From NCBI GenBank assembly GCA_002448715.1, contig DJZU01000100.1, positions 1 through 7,671 of the forward strand: a DNA stretch of 7,671 nt, in the 5' to 3' direction. The notes under the pieces are model-generated. The model had not been told where the DNA came from, made no database searches, and worked only from the letters and a program-made list of their open reading frames with translations. The translations under genes and the position numbers were made by a program. The stretch comes from Candidatus Neomicrothrix sp. UBA6944 (GTDB lineage Bacteria; Actinomycetota; Acidimicrobiia; Acidimicrobiales; Poriferisodalaceae). Positions 1 to 5,757 of this stretch are shown one piece after another. How positions within the stretch are numbered: position 1 is the first letter of the stretch; every line of letters begins with the position of its first letter.

Positions 1-137
1 GCCGCTTCGACAGTTAATTGGACCTCGCCGTCACCTTCAGCTGCCTCATCGTCGCTTCCTCCGCAAGACGCTGCGAAGAGACACGTTGCTAGAAGAGCTA
101 GCGCTGTAGCCCGTAGGAAAGAAAGTTTTGGAGCCAT
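1..137 (-). CDS. Secreted lipoprotein, N-terminal part only (C-terminus outside window)
   Basis: This is the first 45 codons of a gene read towards position 1 and cut by the window edge. The product starts MAPKLSFLRATALALL: a short basic n-region (K4, R9), a hydrophobic core at about residues 10-23, then Ala-Ala-Ser-Cys with the candidate lipidated cysteine at position 25, followed by Gly-Gly-Ser-Asp-Asp and an acidic, Ala/Gly-rich linker. This is the layout of a bacterial lipoprotein exported through Sec or Tat and anchored by Lgt/LspA processing. Ala at -3 is less usual than Leu or Val, so the lipobox is acceptable but not ideal. The ATG at 137 is preceded by AGAGGA five bases upstream, which supports this start. 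Many such proteins are solute-binding components of ABC transporters, but nothing visible here decides the function. It is separated from hemW by 113 bases and may be its own transcription unit. Confidence 0.8.
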   Translation of the reverse strand, partial: MAPKLSFLRATALALLATCLFAASCGGSDDEAAEGDGEVQLTVEA

Positions 138-142
138 CGGAA

Positions 143-148
143 TCCTCT
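143..148 (-). promoter_or_regulatory. Ribosome binding site of the lipoprotein gene
   Basis: The minus strand reads AGAGGA five bases before the ATG at 137, a good Shine-Dalgarno match at normal spacing. It fixes the start of the lipoprotein. Confidence 0.65.
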
Positions 149-155
149 TGTCAAA

Positions 156-183
156 GTTCATTGCACCGCACGGAACGGTGAAC
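156..183 (-). other. Imperfect hairpin between hemW and the lipoprotein gene
   Basis: CACCG (164-168) pairs with CGGTG (176-180) around a 7-base loop. Outer GTT/AAC pairs (156-158 with 181-183) can extend the stem across a 5-base bulge. It lies in the gap after the hemW stop and 19 bases before the lipoprotein ATG. Only a TTT follows on the transcribed strand, so it is at best a weak terminator or a structured 5' leader. The rest of the 138-250 gap holds no convincing promoter. Confidence 0.25.
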
Positions 184-250
184 CATCGAAACGACACGCT
201 ACTAGCAGAACTGAACCAGACCTAGCTATTGCTGTCCATCTGTTTGAGCT

Positions 251-1324
251 TTAGCGGAGTCTGATTGCTACTTCGTTGGCAAGAAGCCTTCCGTCACGAC
301 TCAATTTCAGGTTTCCAGATACGCAGGCCGATTCGGTCAGATGTCGGACTTCATTTGGAACAAATTCTTCTGGCACCCCAAGTCTGGTTCTCAACGCGAG
401 TTGTCTTCCTTCGAGCGCCCAGCTTTCGGCGTCTAGCCGTTCTTGCCCAGCTTCAACTGTTGCTCCTGCAGTTATTGCAGCGATGAAGCGTTCGGGGGTT
501 CGGATACTCCAAAATCTTTTGTGAGCAATATGGCTATGCGCTGCGACTCCGAGGCCTAAGTATTCGCCTTGGTTCCAATAGAGCAAGTTGTGTTGACACT
601 CGCTGTCGGGCCGGGCCCAATTGGATATTTCGTAATTGCAGTAGCCCGCTTCTACAAGCAACTGGTCCGCAATGAGATATTTCTCCGCCTGGTCGTCGTC
701 TTCAGGGTGTCGGCTGCTGTCTTCAGCTAATGGCGTTCCGGGTTCGACGGTTAACGCATACGCACTTAAGTGCTGCGGTTTGAGAGATAGAGCGCGGTCA
801 AGGCTCTTACGCCAGTCTTCTAGGCTTTCGCCCTTGGCTCCGTATATGAGGTCGAAATTAATGTTTGATATTCCCGCAGATCGGATGTGTTCGGCGGCGG
901 AGTAGACGTTGTCTGGGTTGTGGTCTCTTCCAAGGGCGGTGAGTATTTCAGGCACCATTGATTGAACACCGAGGCTGATGCGGTTGACCCCTGCCTGTCT
1001 GTAGCAGTCAATCTGTTCAAGAGCGACAAGGTCAGGGTTGCACTCAACAGTGAACTCGGCGTCCTCAACCAGGGGTAATCCGGCGAGAACATTCATTAGT
1101 GATTCAGCGGGGACCAAGTTCGGGGTTCCGCCGCCGATGAAAACCGAGGTGATTTCTGGCAGCTCTTCAGCCCATTGTTCGACCTGTTGTTTACACGCAG
1201 CGAGATATTGATCGATGAGGTGGTGACGGTCAGTCCATGTTGCAAAAGAGCAATAGTCGCATCTACGTGAACAGAACGGTATGTGGAGGTATATGCCAAA
1301 CGTGTGGCTGTTGTCTTCGTTCAT
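251..1324 (-). CDS. hemW: HemW, radical SAM heme chaperone (HemN-like)
   Basis: The 357-residue product belongs to the radical SAM HemW family, cytoplasmic proteins that bind heme and pass it to acceptor proteins; they were often annotated as oxygen-independent coproporphyrinogen III oxidase. The cluster motif CxxxCxxC is C18, C22 and C25, followed by Ser-Phe. The extra cysteine that true HemN carries after this motif is Phe27 here, which favours HemW. GGGTP at 64-68 is the SAM-binding glycine motif, and HNLLYW at 245-250 is the conserved HemW segment. The product is slightly shorter than the usual 380-400 residues, with a compact C-terminal domain. The start ATG at 1324 shares its A with the TGA stop of the preceding DUF2797 gene (TGATG) and no Shine-Dalgarno is visible, so translation is probably coupled. 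In many actinobacteria hemW sits beside lepA and hrcA; here it closes the block instead. The stop is TAA at 251-253. Confidence 0.95.
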   Translation of the reverse strand: MNEDNSHTFGIYLHIPFCSRRCDYCSFATWTDRHHLIDQYLAACKQQVEQWAEELPEITSVFIGGGTPNLVPAESLMNVLAGLPLVEDAEFTVECNPDLVALEQIDCYRQAGVNRISLGVQSMVPEILTALGRDHNPDNVYSAAEHIRSAGISNINFDLIYGAKGESLEDWRKSLDRALSLKPQHLSAYALTVEPGTPLAEDSSRHPEDDDQAEKYLIADQLLVEAGYCNYEISNWARPDSECQHNLLYWNQGEYLGLGVAAHSHIAHKRFWSIRTPERFIAAITAGATVEAGQERLDAESWALEGRQLALRTRLGVPEEFVPNEVRHLTESACVSGNLKLSRDGRLLANEVAIRLR

Positions 1325-2271
1325 CAGAACAGGCTTTCTTGAAGAGCAAGTTCGTCAACTTCAAAGGTGCCGGTTTCAAGCGGAAGCGTCAAGAGCGACT
1401 GTGTGTCCACAAGGAAGGTGTCAGAGAATCCAGTCTTATGGCAGGCGGCAAGGCGTCCAACCATCGAGTGGATTGTTAGCTCGTGGGCACCTTCTTTTAT
1501 CGACCCTGGGTATGGCGCAAGGTTGCCCCAGACTTCCGCATCGACCATGGGGTTGTACCATGGTTCGTCGATAAGTGATCCTCTAGTACCCAGTCGCTCT
1601 CGCAGCACCTTTTCAGTTTCACTCGACATCTGCAAGAGGCTCTGCGCGAGTTCCTGATTTGACAGGTAGTTAAGGTGTCCAAGGATTTTTCGTCGCGTGT
1701 CGACTGCTTGGATAACTCCAAGCTGCTCTGTGATTTCGTCTTCTAGTTCCCGAACCGCGAAACCATCTTCAACCTCGGCCACGTATGTAGCTAGCCAGGC
1801 TCCTTGCTCGATGAGCCTTGTGTTTCCTGAACTTCCTCTCGTGGTTCCAACTTTGATGGATCCGTCGCGAAAAGCCGCTAGGTAAAGGCGGTGGGGGTGC
1901 GAGAGATATGCCTTCATTGTTTTGTCTATTTCGGCGCGACCTCTGCGGTGAGCATGGTGCATATTTGCCGCGTTCACATTTTCTGCTGTTTGACACTTAG
2001 CGCAGTAGCGTCCGCTGGTTGGAACTGAATCGCACTCCTGGTGAGATGATCCCTCTTCTGTTCTTTTTATTCGACCGATACAACGACGGGGCTGATTGGC
2101 CATTACGCGGAAACGCAGGAACAGATTCTGAGCCTTTACGAAAGTTGTTGAATTGTCGCGTTGTGCTTGGATTCGAAGAAAAGGTTCTTCGCTCTGCCAG
2201 CTAACTGCTGTGAGGTAGAAAGGGTTGTTGATGTCAAAGGTCATCTCTACATTGAGATGTTCGCTAGGCAC
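1324..2271 (-). CDS. DUF2797 family protein (zinc-binding and GIY-YIG-like segments)
   Basis: I recognise the DUF2797 pattern; its function is not established. Visible parts, numbered from the GTG at 2271: a beta-rich N-terminal stretch (about 17-60); a likely zinc site made of C64, C80 and the pair C90-x-x-C93, near a His-rich patch (105-108); then a core reading HPHRLYLAAF, IKVGTT and RLIEQGAW (125-159). The core Y130, K140-V-G142, R152 and E175 are spaced like the Tyr, Gly, Arg and Glu of GIY-YIG nuclease-like domains; this resemblance is my inference. The GTG start overlaps the regulator gene by 8 bases. An alternative ATG at 2244 (residue 10) leaves the family core intact and gives a 19-base gap; neither has a strong Shine-Dalgarno. 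The TGA stop overlaps the hemW ATG by one base. The arrangement implies co-transcription with the regulator and hemW. The family is confident, the exact start is not. Confidence 0.85.
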   Translation of the reverse strand: MPSEHLNVEMTFDINNPFYLTAVSWQSEEPFLRIQAQRDNSTTFVKAQNLFLRFRVMANQPRRCIGRIKRTEEGSSHQECDSVPTSGRYCAKCQTAENVNAANMHHAHRRGRAEIDKTMKAYLSHPHRLYLAAFRDGSIKVGTTRGSSGNTRLIEQGAWLATYVAEVEDGFAVRELEDEITEQLGVIQAVDTRRKILGHLNYLSNQELAQSLLQMSSETEKVLRERLGTRGSLIDEPWYNPMVDAEVWGNLAPYPGSIKEGAHELTIHSMVGRLAACHKTGFSDTFLVDTQSLLTLPLETGTFEVDELALQESLF

Positions 2272-2776
2272 CCAGCCGAACGCCTAGTTCGTCGAGACGG
2301 TCTGAGATCTCGTCTACGCCAGTATCGAGTATGCATGCAATGGTTCTTAGGTCATCTCGTCGAATGGTGAGTGATGAACCATTGAATTCGCGGCGCTGGC
2401 CTTGAATCATGGTGAGAAATCTTCCAAGTACCGCTGCTTCTGCTCCTGGTACTCGAGCCAACCGGTCTAGGTCTATGGTGACCTGTTGATCCAGGTTGGC
2501 TGCTGATTCATCGCCACTACTCTCGCCCCGTGGCAGGAGTTGACCGACTGGCACCTCGTAGAACCGAGCGAGCCTGGAGAGTCGCGGCACAGATATGGAG
2601 CGCTCACCACGTTCGTAGGCTCCCAGGACTGACGCTTTGAATTCGTGTCCTGACTCCGCTTCTACTTCTTGGAGCGACATTCGTTTCTGACGGCGGACAA
2701 GCCGGAGACGTTCTCCAACTTTGGTGCTGTAGTTTTCTCCGTCGAATTGTTCTTCGGTGAGACCCGCGTCCGTCAT
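2264..2776 (-). CDS. BldD-like HTH transcriptional regulator
   Basis: The 170-residue product (from the ATG at 2776) resembles actinobacterial BldD along its length. An N-terminal XRE/Cro-type helix-turn-helix spans about 21-81, with VGERLRLVRRQKRMSLQEVE and then SVLGAYERGERSISVPRLSRLA, close to the SYERGDR/VQRLAELA pattern of BldD. A linker follows (82-99). The C-terminal domain (100-170) contains DLDRLARVP and QRREFNGSSLTIRRDDLR. BldD of Streptomyces binds cyclic-di-GMP through R-G-D-x8-R-Q-D-D. Here the equivalents are R128, E130, R139 and D142: three of four identical and one Asp replaced by Glu. This suggests, but does not prove, nucleotide-controlled dimerisation. A TTG start at 2803 would add nine residues, but the ATG has AGGAGA at ideal spacing and the predicted transcript begins near 2802, so I prefer the ATG. 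Its 3' end overlaps the DUF2797 gene by 8 bases if that gene uses GTG. Confidence 0.88.
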   Translation of the reverse strand: MTDAGLTEEQFDGENYSTKVGERLRLVRRQKRMSLQEVEAESGHEFKASVLGAYERGERSISVPRLSRLARFYEVPVGQLLPRGESSGDESAANLDQQVTIDLDRLARVPGAEAAVLGRFLTMIQGQRREFNGSSLTIRRDDLRTIACILDTGVDEISDRLDELGVRLGA

Positions 2777-2780
2777 TTTG

Positions 2781-2787
2781 TCTCCTG
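2781..2787 (-). promoter_or_regulatory. Ribosome binding site deciding the BldD-like start
   Basis: The minus strand reads CAGGAGA, then four bases, then ATG at 2776. It is the strongest Shine-Dalgarno I see in the window and favours ATG 2776 over the in-frame TTG at 2803, which has none. Confidence 0.7.
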
Positions 2788-2805
2788 ATGACCAGCCGAA
2801 CAAGA

Positions 2806-2820
2806 GTGACCATAGTTCAC
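2806..2820. promoter_or_regulatory. Imperfect 15-bp palindrome over the putative -10, possible operator
   Basis: GTGACCATAGTTCAC pairs GTGA with TCAC at the ends and C with G inside, with one mismatched pair in each six-base arm. It covers the candidate -10 hexamer and the rsmE stop codon, 30 bases before the BldD-like ATG. Against the Streptomyces BldD box as I remember it (TnACnCWGnGTnA), 2807-2819 matches 6 of 9 defined positions, with both outer half-site ends in place. Autoregulation is known for Streptomyces BldD. Short imperfect palindromes are common by chance, so the position is the main argument. Confidence 0.35.
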
Positions 2821-2837
2821 GGAGAGTGGTTGTCCAA
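2809..2837 (-). promoter_or_regulatory. Putative sigma70-type promoter of the regulator-DUF2797-hemW block
   Basis: On the minus strand TTGGAC (2832-2837) is followed by exactly 17 bases and then TATGGT (2809-2814). The -10 matches TATAAT at 4 of 6 positions and the -35 matches TTGACA at 3 of 6. Predicted transcription would begin near 2802 and leave a leader of about 25 bases containing the Shine-Dalgarno before ATG 2776. The promoter sits at the extreme 3' end of rsmE. It is moderate in quality and not verified. Confidence 0.4.
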
Positions 2838-3515
2838 TAAGTCTTCGCGCAGAAGCGAAAGAGCGGCCGCTGCTGTGACCGCCGCCGTTTCAGATCTCAA
2901 CACCGATGATCCCAGGTTGATGGTTGGCATACCGACTAGTTCTGAATTATCCCAACCGCCCTCTGGGCCTACGTAGAGAACACTTTGCTTCAGGCTGGGT
3001 CGGCTTCCCGTCCGGTGAGTTAGAGCAGCACCTGAGTCAGCTGCAGCTAGCTGAACGTCTCTTATGGCTTTGATCTCAGGGATTCTTACTTGTCGGGATT
3101 GCATGGCAGCCTCTCGCGCTATCCGCTGGAGGCGTTGGAGTTGTCTATCCGCTTTATCTGAGTTCCATTTCACCACTGACCTTTGTGAAGTCAGAAGGTG
3201 GATTTCGTCGACACCGAGTTCAGTTAATTTTTGGACTATCCAGCTTGGTCGATCACCTTTTGGAACAACGAACCCGATGGTTATCCGCGGTGAAGGGGGC
3301 GAGACTCGAACAATGTCACCCGTTATCGAGGGCGAACTTTCGAATACGGCTGAGCGCCAAGCGTACGCGCCGTCGCAAATCGTTATGGGGTCGCCTGGTC
3401 GCAGTCGCAAGACACGCTGCAGGTGATGCGCGTCATCGGCTGACAGTTGGGGGTGTTCTAGGTCTTCGACGAAGACGTGAGGTCCGTTTGTCCCATCGGG
3501 GGGGCGAGCGGCCAT
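2817..3515 (-). CDS. rsmE: 16S rRNA (uracil1498-N3)-methyltransferase RsmE
   Basis: The 232-residue product is a SPOUT-class (trefoil-knot) methyltransferase that makes m3U1498 in the decoding region of 16S rRNA, using SAM, on the 30S subunit. Visible family signatures: HHLQRVLRLRPGD at 30-42 (PUA-like N-terminal domain), KGDR at 86-89, QKLTELGVDEI at 95-105, SQRS at 110-113, REAAMQSRQ at 134-142, and the knot segments VGPEGGW (182-188) and LGSSVLRSETAAVTA (201-215). Length is normal. The ATG at 3515 lies 6 bases after the dnaJ stop, with only a weak AAGAGA ahead of it, suggesting coupling to dnaJ translation. The hrcA-dnaJ-rsmE order is common in actinobacteria. The last codons contain the putative promoter for the next block. 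All key motifs are present. Confidence 0.95.
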   Translation of the reverse strand: MAARPPDGTNGPHVFVEDLEHPQLSADDAHHLQRVLRLRPGDPITICDGAYAWRSAVFESSPSITGDIVRVSPPSPRITIGFVVPKGDRPSWIVQKLTELGVDEIHLLTSQRSVVKWNSDKADRQLQRLQRIAREAAMQSRQVRIPEIKAIRDVQLAAADSGAALTHRTGSRPSLKQSVLYVGPEGGWDNSELVGMPTINLGSSVLRSETAAVTAAAALSLLREDLLDNHSP

Positions 3516-3521
3516 ATCTCT

Positions 3522-4649
3522 TTATTGGAACGCTGAACGGATTTTTCCAAGTACCGTTCTGTCGCCTGGATCTGCGACATTCTCATCTCGTTGTTGCGCG
3601 ATTTGGCGCAACAATTCATCGTCTTGTTTAGAGAGCTTGGTGGGAATTTCGACGTTGACGGAGACAAGCAAATCGCCACGTCCTCGGCCACGCCCTTCTA
3701 ACCGGGGAACCCCGTGGTCGCGTAACCGAAATATTTCGCCTGGTTGAGTTCCTGGCGGAATAGCAAGCTCAATTGTTTGATCTAGGGTTTCAAAGTCAAT
3801 TCGTGCGCCTAGAGCTGCCTGCAGCATCGTTATTCGCAACTCGGCGTAAAGGGTGTCTCCATCGCGAGTGAATCGCTCCGAGACGGCAACCCTTAGGTGA
3901 ACGTAGAGATCTCCAGTGGTTCCTCCCCTGGGGCCGGCTGCCCCTCGACCGGTTAGGCGGAGCGTTGAGCCCGTATCTACTCCAGCTGGGACTCTTACTT
4001 CATAGGACATTGAGTCGCGGTATCTACCTTCGCCTCGACATTGTGAACAGGGATCCGGTATTTCCTCTCCAAGGCCCCCGCATCGCGGGCAGTGGGTAGT
4101 GGTCATCATCTGGCCGAGCAGACTTTGTCGCATTTGTTGAATCTGACCCGAACCTTCGCAACCAGTGCACCGACGCGCTGAGGTTCCTTCTGCTGCTCCG
4201 CTACCTGAACATTGCTCGCATCCCACCGCAGTCTGCAGCTCCACTTTGCGATCCACACCAAAAATTGCTTCTTCGAAGCTCAGATCCAGCACAATTTCTT
4301 GGTCTTCGCCAGGTGGTGGTCCTGCAGGTCGTCGTGTTCTTCCTCCACCAAAGGGGTTACCCCCAAAAAAGTTTTCGAAAATATCGTTCAGGTCGAAATT
4401 GAACGGATCACCGCCCATGCCGCCGCCACGGAGTCCTTCGTGACCGAACTGGTCATAGCGAGAACGCGCGCTCTGGTCCGACAAAACTGCGTATGCCTCA
4501 CTGATTTCCTTAAATTTCGCTTCGGCTTCTTGGTCGTCAGGATTGGCGTCGGGATGGTATCGGCGAGCCAACTTTCGGTATGCACGTTTGAGATCGTCGG
4601 CGGATGCGTCGCGGTCTACTCCCAACAACTCGTAGTAGTCAGTTGCCAT
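3522..4649 (-). CDS. dnaJ: Chaperone protein DnaJ (type I, hrcA-linked DnaJ2)
   Basis: The 375-residue product is a full type I J-protein, which stimulates DnaK ATPase and hands over unfolded clients. The J domain covers 1-70 with the catalytic HPD at 32-34. A Gly/Phe-rich segment follows (about 71-112, with FENFFGGNPFGGG). Four CxxCxGxG-type zinc motifs start at C144, C161, C187 and C201; two of them have small changes in the second glycine region (CGGLG, CRGEG). The C-terminal substrate-binding domains run to the end. No dnaK or grpE is adjacent. In actinobacteria the dnaJ next to hrcA is usually the second copy (dnaJ2), controlled by HrcA rather than HspR; that assignment is by context. 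The ATG lies 8 bases after the hrcA stop, with GAGGA about 12 bases upstream inside the hrcA tail. Confidence 0.96.
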   Translation of the reverse strand: MATDYYELLGVDRDASADDLKRAYRKLARRYHPDANPDDQEAEAKFKEISEAYAVLSDQSARSRYDQFGHEGLRGGGMGGDPFNFDLNDIFENFFGGNPFGGGRTRRPAGPPPGEDQEIVLDLSFEEAIFGVDRKVELQTAVGCEQCSGSGAAEGTSARRCTGCEGSGQIQQMRQSLLGQMMTTTHCPRCGGLGEEIPDPCSQCRGEGRYRDSMSYEVRVPAGVDTGSTLRLTGRGAAGPRGGTTGDLYVHLRVAVSERFTRDGDTLYAELRITMLQAALGARIDFETLDQTIELAIPPGTQPGEIFRLRDHGVPRLEGRGRGRGDLLVSVNVEIPTKLSKQDDELLRQIAQQRDENVADPGDRTVLGKIRSAFQ

Positions 4650-4657
4650 GAGCTTGT

Positions 4658-5665
4658 TCAGTCCTCGTGTGCCTCACCTAAGGATTCTCCAAGTCTGCTG
4701 CTAACAACATGCACTGCGGCTAGGGCTTTTGGATAATCCATTCGGGTTGGTCCCAGAACCCCGATGCTACCGACCGGTTCGCCGTCGACCTTGTATGGGG
4801 CCACAACTACTGCACACTCCGACAGTGGCGCAACGCCAGTTTCTGAACCGATCGCAACACTAAGGCCCCGCTCAACGAGGTCTCCCAACAGACCCACAAC
4901 TAGGAGTTGCTCTTCCAGGACTGCGAGTACCGATTTCACTGTAGAAACAGCGTCGAATTGTCCTGCCATGTTTGCCGCTCCTCCCACGTAAAGGTCGCTG
5001 CTATGGGAAGACGAGGGAGCCAACGACCCGAGAGTTGTTGCGATGAGGTTGTCGACTTCTGGATCGCCGGTGTTTTTCACCGCAGGGACACCCTCAAGCG
5101 GTGCACCCACGAAGGCTTCATTGATAGCGGCCGAAGCAGCAGCTAAGTGCTGCGGTTCAACTTGTTCGCCACTTTGAAGCTCAATCATTGAACGTTCGAT
5201 GGAACCTGATGAAGTCACTACGACGAGAATCAGACGGCCTGAACCGAGGTCCACGAGTTGAGCGGATCTCACAGTTGTTGTGTCATATGCAGGACCTACG
5301 ACCACTGCGGCATAGGCGGTGAGTTGGGACAGTAAGCGACTGGTGTCTGCTAAACGCTGCTCGATTTGCCCTTGGGCGTGGCGGAAAAAAGCAGTGATCT
5401 GTCGGGCTTCAGTGTCATTGAGGTGACCTGGGCCAAGGCTGTCAACAAAGTAACGGTATCCAGCGTCGGTGGGTATGCGACCGGCGCTGGTATGGGGCTG
5501 AGCGAGATATCCATCCGCTTCGAGGCTCGCCATATCATTTCTGATAGTGGCGGCAGAAACATCTAGGCCTGCTAGATCCGATACAACACGTGAGCCGACT
5601 GGTTGAGCAGTGTCGATGAAGCTTTCCACAACGGCTCTTAACACGGTGGCTTTTCGTTCGTCCAC
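4658..5665 (-). CDS. hrcA: Heat-inducible transcription repressor HrcA
   Basis: The 335-residue product is HrcA, the repressor that binds CIRCE operators and is released when GroEL is occupied by misfolded protein. The N-terminal winged helix holds the diagnostic run: QPVGSR (21-26), VSAATIRNDMASLE (36-49), and GYLAQPHTSAGRIPTDAGYRYFVD (52-75, with PHTSAGRIPT as the most conserved part). The C-terminal two thirds are the GAF-like and dimerisation regions, ending with GSIGVLGPTRMDYPKA, the usual family tail. Length is typical (about 340). The start is GTG at 5665 with a modest GGGA about eight bases upstream. It is the first gene of a block with dnaJ (8-base gap) and rsmE. No CIRCE repeat is visible upstream here. 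Confidence 0.96.
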   Translation of the reverse strand: MDERKATVLRAVVESFIDTAQPVGSRVVSDLAGLDVSAATIRNDMASLEADGYLAQPHTSAGRIPTDAGYRYFVDSLGPGHLNDTEARQITAFFRHAQGQIEQRLADTSRLLSQLTAYAAVVVGPAYDTTTVRSAQLVDLGSGRLILVVVTSSGSIERSMIELQSGEQVEPQHLAAASAAINEAFVGAPLEGVPAVKNTGDPEVDNLIATTLGSLAPSSSHSSDLYVGGAANMAGQFDAVSTVKSVLAVLEEQLLVVGLLGDLVERGLSVAIGSETGVAPLSECAVVVAPYKVDGEPVGSIGVLGPTRMDYPKALAAVHVVSSRLGESLGEAHED

Positions 5666-5707
5666 TTTTGATCCCGTTCACGTCGCTCAAGATTGTGCGG
5701 TGGAGAA

Positions 5708-5745
5708 ATACTAGGCCTTACTGCAGGAGGTCCGACAGCCCTAGT
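5708..5745 (-). other. Inverted repeat and weak -10 candidate between lepA and hrcA
   Basis: The 92-base gap (5666-5757) contains six-base arms CCTAGT (5740-5745) and ACTAGG (5710-5715) separated by 24 bases. On the minus strand it could form a stem followed by ATTT, a poor terminator for lepA. The second arm overlaps TAGTAT (5708-5713), a reasonable -10 for hrcA, but no -35 is recognisable at 16-18 bases. Neither terminator nor promoter is firmly supported. Confidence 0.2.
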
Positions 5746-5757
5746 TTCTAGAAGCGG

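Noticed and set aside
149..154. TTGACA on the minus strand, a perfect -35 hexamer, upstream of the lipoprotein gene
   Set aside because: It lies only 11 bases before the ATG, so a matching -10 would fall inside the coding sequence. It does not fit a promoter for this gene.
2777..2803. Nine-residue N-terminal extension of the BldD-like protein from a TTG start
   Set aside because: No Shine-Dalgarno precedes the TTG, while the ATG at 2776 has a strong one, and the predicted transcript start leaves no room for the TTG.
3185..3631. Plus-strand open frame opposite rsmE and the end of dnaJ
   Set aside because: Arg-rich translation with no domain; a reflection of genuine minus-strand genes.
4212..4736. 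Long plus-strand open frame opposite dnaJ and hrcA
   Set aside because: It is antisense to well-conserved dnaJ/hrcA sequence, has no recognisable domain, and its composition follows the opposite-strand codons.
5668..5690. TTGA/TCAA inverted repeat just before the hrcA GTG
   Set aside because: Arms are only four bases with a 15-base spacer and do not resemble CIRCE; this is expected by chance.
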